64,000 bases of DNA from G963666705 sp963666705 (GTDB lineage: Bacteria; Pseudomonadota; Alphaproteobacteria; CADEGL01). Positions 43,290-50,266 of the stretch are shown here, one piece after another. Location of the stretch: contig CAXXKO010000016.1 of NCBI GenBank assembly GCA_963666705.2, positions 62,001 to 126,000 of the forward strand. Reading direction: 5' to 3'. The position numbers and the translations under genes are program-made. The first letter of the stretch is position 1. Every line of letters begins with the position of its first letter. The notes under the pieces are model-generated. The model saw only the letters and a program-made list of their open reading frames with translations. It was not told the DNA's origin and made no database searches.

Positions 43290-43334
43290 CTTCGACAAGC
43301 TCAGTGTGAGGCCCTCATGCTGAGCCTGTCGAAG
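43290..43334. repeat. REP-like palindrome TTCGACAAGCTCAG
   Basis: Inverted arms 43290-43304 (CTTCGACAAGCTCAG) and 43320-43334 (CTGAGCCTGTCGAAG), 15 bp with one mismatch, separated by 15 bases. This is a common extragenic palindrome of proteobacteria. It sits in the gap between two GlpD-like genes on the minus strand and may attenuate or end transcription. Confidence 0.75.
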
Positions 43335-43375
43335 TATGAGGGCCGACGGTGTGACTCTCCGTTTCATGCCGTCAA

Positions 43376-44956
43376 TCATGGCCCGATGTCCGCGCCGATT
43401 CGGTGATGGCGCGCGAGGTAGGCGTGATAGGCCGCGACCTCGGCATCGATGCGGGCCTCGTCCCAGCCCAGGATGTCGGCCACGGTCTCGGCCGCCTTGC
43501 GGGCACCCTCGCGGGCCATGGTCTCGGTCCAGCCCGCACCCACCCGCCGGAACAGGAGGTCGGCCAGACTCGCCGGCTGTTCGTGCTCGGCCGCGTGGCG
43601 CAGGTCCGCGAGGGTGGCCCCGGCCCAGTGGTTGAGCAGGGCGGGCGAGACTTCGTCCGCGGGCGCGGTCTTGGCGGCGTAGGAGATGTCCTGGCGCGGC
43701 CCCGAGGGCGCGACGCGCGCCGCGACCGCCAGGCACAGCGCCCGGCCCACCTGGCGGTAATACATGATGGGTGTCGAGGTCTGGGCGAAGGCACCCGGCA
43801 GGCCGTCCGCCGCGAGGTCGTGGAAGGTGGGGTCGCGGAGGCCCATGGATTCGACCGGATCGTAGGTGAGCGGGCGCACCCCGGCCCAGGCGTACAGCAC
43901 GTCCTCGCGGCCGATGCCCGCCGCGGGCAGCCAGTGGCCGACCTCGGCCAGGAGCTGCTCGATCTCCGTCTCGGTCGGGCGCACATCGTCCTCGTCCCCG
44001 TCGTGGGGCGTGTCGGTCGGCCCCACGTAATGCATGCCGCGCCAGGGCAAGAGGTAGAAGGGCCCGCGGTCGCCCGTATGGATGCCGAGGCCGTGGCCCT
44101 CGCAGCCGGGTGGCAGCCGGAACATGATGTGCGTGCCCTTCGTCCCCCTGACCTTGCGCCCCGCGCGGTCGCTTCCGAGCCGGTTGACCCGGTCGGTCCA
44201 CATGCCGGTGGTGTTGAGCACCCACTTCGCCCGCACCGTGGCGACGGCCGCCGCCTCCAGCGCATCGCCGAGGGTGATGCGCCAATCGCGGCCCTCGCGC
44301 GCGAGGCCGGTGACCGGGGTGTAGTTGCGGGCCGCGGCCCCCATGCGCTCGGCGTCGAGCACGCTGTCCATGACGATGCGCTCGGCCCATTCGTATTGGA
44401 ATTCGCGGAAGGTGTGGGTGCTGCTCACCCGATCGGGCTCGCGCAGCAATCGGAGGAGCGGCACTTCCGCCGCCTCGCGCCGCGAAAGCCGCCGCCCCTC
44501 GAGCGGCAGCCCGCCGCGCGGGCCGAGCGCCGAAAGCAGCTTGAGCCCGGCCCCCACGTGCCAGGGCCGGTAGGGGCCGCCCTCGTAGTTCACCAGGCAG
44601 AACGTGAAGTCGCGGACGCGCTCGGGCATGGTGGTGGCGATCTCGTGCCGCGCGGCAATGGCGCCGCGCGCCCGGCCCAGGTTGTGCAGGTACCGGCGCG
44701 GGTGGAGCACGGGATCCCACATGGTGGGGTTGCGGTAGGCGAGGCCCTCGCCCGGCTCCAAATACCGCAAGCCGCAATGGAGCAGCCGGCTCGACCGGCT
44801 GCTGGAGCCGCCGCCGAAGTCGCCCTTGTCGACGATGAGCACCCCATAGCCCGCCGCCGCCAGGTGATGGGCCGCGCCCGCGCCGATGGCGCCGGCACCG
44901 ATCACCGCCACGTCGAAATCGCGCCCCTCGAGCGCCGAGAGCGCCAGGCGCGGCAT
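43376..44956 (-). CDS. GlpD-like FAD-dependent glycerol-3-phosphate dehydrogenase (copy 2)
   Basis: Flavoprotein of 526 residues, close in layout to its neighbours: VAVIGAGAIGAGAAHH dinucleotide motif, SSRSSRLLHCGLRYLE, the GWTETMARE helix and a C-terminal helical domain. ATG 44956 was chosen because GGGAGGGGAATGAG stands directly before it. The start lies 1 base past the end of copy 3, so they share one transcript. A REP-like palindrome at 43290 separates it from copy 1. Confidence 0.85.
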   Translation of the reverse strand: MPRLALSALEGRDFDVAVIGAGAIGAGAAHHLAAAGYGVLIVDKGDFGGGSSSRSSRLLHCGLRYLEPGEGLAYRNPTMWDPVLHPRRYLHNLGRARGAIAARHEIATTMPERVRDFTFCLVNYEGGPYRPWHVGAGLKLLSALGPRGGLPLEGRRLSRREAAEVPLLRLLREPDRVSSTHTFREFQYEWAERIVMDSVLDAERMGAAARNYTPVTGLAREGRDWRITLGDALEAAAVATVRAKWVLNTTGMWTDRVNRLGSDRAGRKVRGTKGTHIMFRLPPGCEGHGLGIHTGDRGPFYLLPWRGMHYVGPTDTPHDGDEDDVRPTETEIEQLLAEVGHWLPAAGIGREDVLYAWAGVRPLTYDPVESMGLRDPTFHDLAADGLPGAFAQTSTPIMYYRQVGRALCLAVAARVAPSGPRQDISYAAKTAPADEVSPALLNHWAGATLADLRHAAEHEQPASLADLLFRRVGAGWTETMAREGARKAAETVADILGWDEARIDAEVAAYHAYLARHHRIGADIGP

Positions 44957-44957
44957 C

Positions 44958-46547
44958 TCATTCCCCTCCCAGAACCCGCCGGTCACCGCCATGGAGGCCA
45001 TCCGGGCCGACCCGGTGATTGCGGGCGAGATACGCTTCGTACCTCTCGACCTCTCGCGCCACGCGCGCTTCGTCCCAGCCCATGGGCGCCGCCACCTCCT
45101 CGGCCGCGCGGCGGGCGGCCTCGCGGGCCATGGTCTCGGTCCAGCCCGCGCCCACCCGGCGGAACAGGATGTCGATCAGGTCCGTGCAGTGCTCGTGCTC
45201 GGCCACGTGGCGCAGGTCCGAGAGCTTGACCTCGGTGAAGTGGTCGAGCAGTGGCGGCGAGTTCTGGTTCTCGGGCAAGCGCCGCGCCTCGTAGGAGATC
45301 GCCTGGGGCTCGCCCGAGGGCTCGATGCGCTTGGCGACGGCGTCGCGCAGCTCCATCCCGGCCGAGCGGTGGGTCATGACCGGCCCCGCTGTCAGGGCGA
45401 GGACGCCCGGCATGCCCTCGCGCGCCATGTCGTGGACCTGGCGCCGCCGCGCGCCCTTGGGCTCGGCTGGGTCGTAGGTGAGCGGGCGCACCCCGGCCCA
45501 GGCGAAGAGCACGTCCTGGCGCTGGAAGCCGAGGCCCGGCATGAGGTGGTTGACCTCACCGATGAGCCAGTCGATCTCCTCGTCCTCGGGCCGGACATCG
45601 TCGATATCGCCCTCATAGACCGTCTCGGTGGGCCCGAAATAATGCAAATCGCGCCAGGGGAAGCAGTAGAGGTGCTCGCCCTCCCGGTTGTGGCCCATGA
45701 CACCCTGGCCCTTGCACCGGGGCGCTAGACGCACGGCCAGGTGGATACCCTTGGTGCCGAGGATTTTGCGCCCGGCCCCGTCACCTGCCATGGCATTGAC
45801 GCGATCGATCCAGATGCCGGCCATGTTGAGGACCATGCGGGCCCGGATCGAGGCCGTCCCCTCCTCACCGAGCCCGTCGGCGAGGTCGAGGCGCCAGCGC
45901 CCGTCCCCCTCCCGCGCCATGCCGGTGACGGTGGTGTAGTTGCGCGCCGTCGCCCCCATGCGCTCGGCGTCGAGCACCGTGTCCATGGCGATGCGCTCGG
46001 GCCAATGGAACTGGTACTCGTGATAGCGGCCGGCGGCCACCAGGCGCTCGGGCTCGCGCATCCATTCGAGGAGCGGGAGCTTGAGCGCCGCCGCGGGCGT
46101 CAGCATCTCGAAGTCGAGCGGCAGGTCGCCCGGCCCCAGCATCTCCAGCATCTTGAAGGCGAGGCGCACCTGCCAGGGCCGGTAGGGGTCGCCCTCATAG
46201 ATGGGAAAGCTGAAGGTGAGGTTCCGCGCCCGCTCGGGCGTGGTGTTGACGAACTGGCTGCGCGTCGCCATGGCGGCCTTGGCCATGCCGAGCGCGGTCA
46301 GGAGCTGGCCCGGGTGGCGCACGAATTCCCAGATCGAGTCGCCGGGGGCGAGATAGCGGATACCGCCGCTCAGCATGCGGCTCGAGCGGCTCGACGAGCC
46401 CGACGCGTAATCGCCCTTGTCCGCGAGGAAGACGGAATAGCCGGCGGCGGCGAGATGCTGCGCCGCGCCGCAGCCGTTGAGCCCCGCGCCGACCACCGCC
46501 ACGTCGAATTCGCGGCCGTCGAGCGCACCAAGAGGTTCGCGCGCCAT
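44958..46547 (-). CDS. GlpD-like FAD-dependent glycerol-3-phosphate dehydrogenase (copy 3)
   Basis: First gene of the three-paralogue set, 529 residues. VAVVGAGLNGCGAAQH is the dinucleotide motif; SSRSSRMLSGGIRYL and GWTETMAREAARRAAEE match the other copies. It is the most divergent of the three in the middle, including a different aspartate/lysine pattern around residues 115-260. ATG 46547 was chosen; an upstream in-frame ATG at 46571 would add eight residues. Adjacent to copy 2 with 1 base between them. Confidence 0.85.
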   Translation of the reverse strand: MAREPLGALDGREFDVAVVGAGLNGCGAAQHLAAAGYSVFLADKGDYASGSSSRSSRMLSGGIRYLAPGDSIWEFVRHPGQLLTALGMAKAAMATRSQFVNTTPERARNLTFSFPIYEGDPYRPWQVRLAFKMLEMLGPGDLPLDFEMLTPAAALKLPLLEWMREPERLVAAGRYHEYQFHWPERIAMDTVLDAERMGATARNYTTVTGMAREGDGRWRLDLADGLGEEGTASIRARMVLNMAGIWIDRVNAMAGDGAGRKILGTKGIHLAVRLAPRCKGQGVMGHNREGEHLYCFPWRDLHYFGPTETVYEGDIDDVRPEDEEIDWLIGEVNHLMPGLGFQRQDVLFAWAGVRPLTYDPAEPKGARRRQVHDMAREGMPGVLALTAGPVMTHRSAGMELRDAVAKRIEPSGEPQAISYEARRLPENQNSPPLLDHFTEVKLSDLRHVAEHEHCTDLIDILFRRVGAGWTETMAREAARRAAEEVAAPMGWDEARVAREVERYEAYLARNHRVGPDGLHGGDRRVLGGE

Positions 46548-46666
46548 GTTGCCCCCCGAAAGTCGCTTCACCCGGTGAGCCTAGTGTGCCGTCCCAAGAA
46601 TATATAGCCCCTAGGACGGCCCGCCGGGGATTGCCGCCGGGGGCCGCTTCGGCGAAGCTAGGCGCC

Positions 46667-47089
46667 ATGCAGGGAGGAGGCTCACACATTGCCCGGGCGG
46701 GGGCGCTGTTGGCGCACGAGTCGTTCTACAAGGCCTTCGCAACCCGCGACATCGAGGCCAAGGACGCGATCTGGGCGCGCGAATGCGGCGTCACCTGCAT
46801 CCATCCGCGATGGCCGCCCCTGTTCGATCGCCGTCAGATCATGGAGAGCTGGGTGGCGATCTTCGAGAGCTCCGACGAATTCCACATCAGGCCCCACGAC
46901 CCGCGCTACCACTCCAACGACGGGTGGCTCAACGTCATCTGTTTCGAGGAGCTCGGCGAGATGTGGCTGGCGGCCACCAACATCTATGTCTGGGAGGAAG
47001 GCGTGCTGAAGATCGCCCACCACCAAGCCGGCCCGACCTCCGGCGAGCCCCCGGTGGGCGCGCCGCCCGACTCCGACATGGTGCATTAG
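46667..47089 (+). CDS. NTF2-like/SnoaL-type protein
   Basis: Protein of 140 residues with the NTF2-like fold: a helix FYKAFATRDIEAKDAIWA, then beta strands with WVAIFESSDEFHI and WLNVICFEELGEMWLAATNIYVWE. Family members include small isomerases, cyclases and subunits without catalytic role; function unknown here. It starts at ATG 46667, with no clear ribosome site. The next gene follows 20 bp later on the same strand, and the cluster is divergent from the GlpD set. Confidence 0.75.
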   Translation: MQGGGSHIARAGALLAHESFYKAFATRDIEAKDAIWARECGVTCIHPRWPPLFDRRQIMESWVAIFESSDEFHIRPHDPRYHSNDGWLNVICFEELGEMWLAATNIYVWEEGVLKIAHHQAGPTSGEPPVGAPPDSDMVH

Positions 47090-47109
47090 CAAGAGGGAAT
47101 ACCTGTCAC

Positions 47110-48072
47110 ATGAGCAGACCCGAACCGGGTGAGGTCAGTCGCGTCGCCGTCATCGGCACCGGCACCATCGGCGCGAGCTGGGCCGGCTACTTCCTGGCCC
47201 GCGGCATGAGCGTGGCGGCCACCGACCCGGCACCCAACGCCGAGGAGCGCCTGTTCGCCTATGTCGACCGCGCCTGGCCCGTGCTCGAGGAGCTCGGCCT
47301 GGTGGTGGACGGCGCCGCCATCGATCGTCTGGTCTTCGAGCCCTCGGTCCGGAAGGCGGTGCGGGCGGCCGAGTTCGTGCAGGAGAACGGCCCGGAGCTC
47401 GAGGACGCCAAGACCGATCTGATCGCCGAGATCGACGCCGCCTGCCCGCGCGACACCGTCATCGCCTCCAGCACCTCGGCCCTGCTCATGACGCCGCTCC
47501 AGTCCAAGTGCCGGCACCCGGAGCGCTGCGTCCTCGCGCACCCCTTCAACCCACCGCACCTGATCCCCCTGGTCGAGCTCTCCGGCGGCAAGGCGACGGA
47601 CCCAGCGGTGCTCGACTGGGCGCACGCTTTCTACGAGGGAATCGGGCGCTCGCCCATCCGGTTGGGGCGCGAGGTCTTCGGCCACGTCGCCAACCGCCTG
47701 CAGTACGTGGTGTGGAACGAGGCCGTGCGGCTGGTGCTGGACGGGGTGGCCAGCGTCGCCGACGTGGAACGCGCGATGCGCGACGGCCCCGGCCTGCGCT
47801 GGGCGTTCATGGGGCCGTTCGGCACCCTCAACCTGACGGGCGGCGAGGGCGGGCTCGCGCGGACCTTCGAGATGTTCCGCGCCCGCGACCGTGGCAATAC
47901 CGACCGCGCCGCGCGCCGCACGCTCACGCCCGAGCAGGAGCAGGTGATGATCGACGGCATCGACGAGGCGAACGGTGGCCGGGATATCGCCGAGATCATC
48001 CGCGCCCGGGACGCACGCCTCGTCGGCCTCCTCAAGATGCGTGCGGCCTTGGATGCGGAGGATGCCGGCTAA
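47110..48072 (+). CDS. 3-hydroxyacyl-CoA-dehydrogenase-like NAD-dependent oxidoreductase (L-gulonate/carnitine dehydrogenase type)
   Basis: Protein of 320 residues. VAVIGTGTIGASWAGYFLARG is the NAD motif at residues 12-32; SSTSALLMTPLQSK carries the catalytic Ser/Asn-like region, and HPFNPPHLIPLVE near 150 the catalytic His and Glu. Length and lack of an enoyl domain match L-carnitine or L-gulonate 3-dehydrogenases and lambda-crystallin. It would oxidise a beta-hydroxy acid. A hairpin immediately follows the stop. Confidence 0.88.
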   Translation: MSRPEPGEVSRVAVIGTGTIGASWAGYFLARGMSVAATDPAPNAEERLFAYVDRAWPVLEELGLVVDGAAIDRLVFEPSVRKAVRAAEFVQENGPELEDAKTDLIAEIDAACPRDTVIASSTSALLMTPLQSKCRHPERCVLAHPFNPPHLIPLVELSGGKATDPAVLDWAHAFYEGIGRSPIRLGREVFGHVANRLQYVVWNEAVRLVLDGVASVADVERAMRDGPGLRWAFMGPFGTLNLTGGEGGLARTFEMFRARDRGNTDRAARRTLTPEQEQVMIDGIDEANGGRDIAEIIRARDARLVGLLKMRAALDAEDAG

Positions 48073-48074
48073 TA

Positions 48075-48109
48075 CCAGCGGCCGATGAGCTCGACTCATC
48101 GACCGCTGG
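48075..48109. terminator. 3'-end hairpin with CTCGA loop
   Basis: Arms 48075-48089 and 48095-48109 (15 bp, one mismatch) with loop CTCGA, starting 2 bases after the stop codon of the dehydrogenase gene. No T-run follows, so it may act as a stabilising 3' hairpin or a processing site as well as a terminator. The loop matches the interspersed repeat hairpins. Confidence 0.6.
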
Positions 48110-48473
48110 CAAGCGCGACCGCGCGCCCGAGCTTATGCGAGGTAAGCCAAGGCCGCGGACGCGGCCGCCCGGCGTCTGAGGGAACATGCAACGGGTCATT
48201 CTTATGGGCCGTTGGTTGTCTAATTCCGGTTCGTTGGTCAAGCCCTTCCGGACCCTTGTCTCCACCGGGAACACGGTTGTCTGCGAAGTCTTCCCCGGCG
48301 GGTCCGCCGGGTCGCTTCATGATAGTGCCCTTTGGCTTCGGCCTCCCAAGGTATTAGACGCAATCGCGAACGGCTGTCCGCCTTGCAGCCAAGCGAGCGG
48401 GATCGCCTCGGCCATCGTCCCGGCGGGGACGGGTCTTCCGCTTCTCGCGGAGCTCTCTCTTCTCCTTATCCAG
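48110..48473. other. 364-bp stretch without a supported gene (IS110 non-coding end)
   Basis: Downstream of the minus-strand IS110 transposase gene. It holds a GC hairpin CGGCGGGTCCGCCG near 48295 and AT-poor spacer sequence; no reading frame looks protein-like. Part of it is probably the non-coding end of the IS110 element, which in this family can hold structured RNA; I cannot place the element border. Confidence 0.5.
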
Positions 48474-49508
48474 CTATGCCGTGGCGCTCGCCTCCTTTTC
48501 CGGCCAGCGGAAGGCTTCGCCGGTGATCAGCATCCGGTGCAGGATCACCGCCAGCCGGCGCGCCAGCGCCACGCAGGCCTTCTTGTGGCTGGTCCGCCTC
48601 TTGATCCGGCGCGCCCAGTCCTTCAGCGGGTGGGCCCGGCGCACCACCGTCAGCAGGCTGTTGGCGGCCTCGTAGAGCAGCGCCCGCAGCATGGCGTCGC
48701 CGTGTTTCGAGATGCGCCCCGAATAGTCCATCCCACCCGACTGCCAGCGCCGCGACGTGAGCCCCACATAGGCCCCCACCGCGCGCGATTTGGCGAACCG
48801 CTCCGCTTCGCCAATGGTCGCCACATAGGCCAGCGCCGTCACCGGCCCCACCCCCGGTGTGCTCATCAGCAAACGGCAGGCCGGAGAGCCTTTCGCCCGC
48901 CCCACGACCGCCTCGTCCAGCCGCCCGATCTCGCGGCCCAGCGCCGCCGCCGCGGACAGAAGCGGCTCGATCATCACCTTCAGCTCGGGACGCCCCTCCA
49001 ACGCCTCGCGGACGCGTCCGGCCAGCTTGCCCGAGCCCTTGGGAAAGCGAAGGCCCAACGACCCCAACAGGCCACGGATCGCGTTCTCCGTATCGCGCCG
49101 CTGGCGCACCAGATGACAGCGCGCCTTGAGAAGTGCCCGCGCCTCTTGCGCCACCTCGATCTTCACCGCCACAGGGCGGCAGAACCCCGTGCGCGCGATC
49201 TCCGCCAAGAGCTCGGCGTCGTTCGCATCCGTCTTGTTGTGCTGAAGACGCATCACAGCGTTCGCCTGGCGCGCGTCGATCACATCGACCGAGACCCCCA
49301 GCCGGCCCAGCTCCCGCGCCAGCCAGCCACTCAGCGTACCCGTCTCCAGAACGATACGGCCAGGGCACAGACAATGCTCCCGCAAAGCTGCGAACAGCGC
49401 CCCCGGATCGGTCGCAACCTTGCCGCGCGCCAATATCTTTCCCGCCACGTCCTTCACGCAAAACGCCGTCTCTTCCTTCGACACATCAAACCCAACATAC
49501 TCCGTCAT
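48474..49508 (-). CDS. IS110-family transposase (DEDD)
   Basis: Transposase of 344 residues. The N-terminal RuvC-like domain shows VGFDVSKEE near residue 5, LETG near 60, an IDARQANAV near 80 and KTDANDAELLAE near 100, which supply the four acidic residues. The C-terminal Tnp_IS116/IS110 domain contains STPGVGPVTALAYVATIG and AVGAYVGLTSRRWQSGG with the catalytic serine region. ATG 49508 is preceded by AAGGAGAG. IS110 transposases act with a non-coding bridge RNA from an element end. Confidence 0.95.
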   Translation of the reverse strand: MTEYVGFDVSKEETAFCVKDVAGKILARGKVATDPGALFAALREHCLCPGRIVLETGTLSGWLARELGRLGVSVDVIDARQANAVMRLQHNKTDANDAELLAEIARTGFCRPVAVKIEVAQEARALLKARCHLVRQRRDTENAIRGLLGSLGLRFPKGSGKLAGRVREALEGRPELKVMIEPLLSAAAALGREIGRLDEAVVGRAKGSPACRLLMSTPGVGPVTALAYVATIGEAERFAKSRAVGAYVGLTSRRWQSGGMDYSGRISKHGDAMLRALLYEAANSLLTVVRRAHPLKDWARRIKRRTSHKKACVALARRLAVILHRMLITGEAFRWPEKEASATA

Positions 49509-49580
49509 GGTCACTCTCCTTGGTTTGCCCACTGGGGCGCGTCCTCGCGACCCCGAATCATAGGCCCGGGAGAGTGACCA
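48474..49580. mobile_element. IS110-family insertion sequence (borders approximate)
   Basis: Defined by the DEDD transposase gene and, at the upstream side, a perfect 12-bp inverted repeat TGGTCACTCTCC (49508-49519) / GGAGAGTGACCA (49569-49580). IS110 elements have no terminal repeats or target duplication, so the outer borders cannot be set from sequence alone. A 17-bp motif shared with 9113-9129 lies immediately outside at 49586-49602. Confidence 0.7.
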
Positions 49581-49593
49581 CCGGAATTACGCT
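49509..49593. ncRNA. candidate IS110 upstream non-coding region (possible bridge-RNA region)
   Basis: An 85-bp gap upstream of the transposase start. It holds the 12-bp inverted repeat 49508-49519/49569-49580 and an inner GGGGCGCG/CGCGACCCC-like pair near 49532-49552, so it could fold into a multi-stem RNA. Bridge RNAs of the IS110 family arise from such non-coding ends. The assignment is inference and the other end (48110-48473) is an alternative. Confidence 0.3.
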
Positions 49594-49602
49594 ATGTATA
49601 AG
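49586..49602 (-). repeat. 17-bp motif shared with 9113-9129
   Basis: Reverse complement of CTTATACATAGCGTAAT at 9113-9129. It lies between the IS110 upstream inverted repeat and the start of the next gene, and overlaps the ATG of that gene. Confidence 0.6.
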
Positions 49603-50043
49603 GGTTGCATTCGCGCTTCGGTTTCGGGCGCGCTCGCGGCTCTGGCGGTGGCGGGAGCGGCGGCCGGACCTCTCGTCTGTGCCGGAGGGATGGGCGAGGG
49701 CCAGGCGGTCGTCTCGATCGAATTCCCCGGCCCGGCGCCGCTCGGAAGCTGGTGGGCGGCGGTGGCCGAGCCCGCGGCCCCGCGCTACCGCTACACCGTG
49801 CTCGGCATGTGCGGTGAGTTGGCCATGCCCGAGCCATGCCCGGTGGAGATGGTGTTCGACGCCGTCGGCTATCGCGGCATGGCGCTTGCGCCCAGCGCGG
49901 AAGCGGCAGCCGCGGCGGCGGAGCGCAACTGCCATACCGCGATCGAAAAGGACTACGGCGGCCTGCGGAACGAGTTCGCGGTAACGCCACGCTGCGAAGT
50001 TCGTCAGGTGGTTCGGTGCGACCCCGGATCGGCCGCCGATTGA
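49594..50043 (+). CDS. secreted protein of unknown function
   Basis: Protein of 149 residues with a probable signal peptide (about residues 8-28, SGALAALAVAGAAAG) and six cysteines in the mature part, which suggests a disulfide-bonded periplasmic or secreted protein. No domain recognised. The start ATG 49594 sits on the 17-bp motif shared with 9113, so the original start and promoter may have been altered by the IS110 insertion next to it. It is followed by a 223-bp gap with no obvious feature. Confidence 0.6.
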   Translation: MYKGCIRASVSGALAALAVAGAAAGPLVCAGGMGEGQAVVSIEFPGPAPLGSWWAAVAEPAAPRYRYTVLGMCGELAMPEPCPVEMVFDAVGYRGMALAPSAEAAAAAAERNCHTAIEKDYGGLRNEFAVTPRCEVRQVVRCDPGSAAD

Positions 50044-50266
50044 AGGGGGAACCGGCCGGTCATTTCCGTCCTCCGGCGACACGCCCTTCCTCCTTGGGCA
50101 TTGACCGGTTTGGGCGCCGGGACCAGGAGGATCGCCCTCGCGCCGGGCCACCGCTACACTCTTGCCCAACCATTCGCACGACGCCCTGGAGGCGACGGGA
50201 GCCGATGACCAAGCTTCACAATTGCGGCGCCACGCGCGGGCGTGACCGCCGCCCGCCGCGCGCGCG
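50044..50266. other. 223-bp intergenic region, no feature recognised
   Basis: Gap between the small secreted protein and the SLC13 permease, both on the plus strand. I see GC-rich sequence with no protein-like frame, no hairpin with a T-run and no clear promoter boxes. Confidence 0.4.

Noticed and set aside
43403..45229. Plus-strand frame of 608 codons opposite two GlpD-like genes
   Set aside because: Antisense shadow caused by high GC; the minus-strand genes carry FAD motifs and good ribosome sites.
48110..48473. Possible second gene left of the IS110 transposase
   Set aside because: The frames are short, lack ribosome sites and show no protein-like composition.
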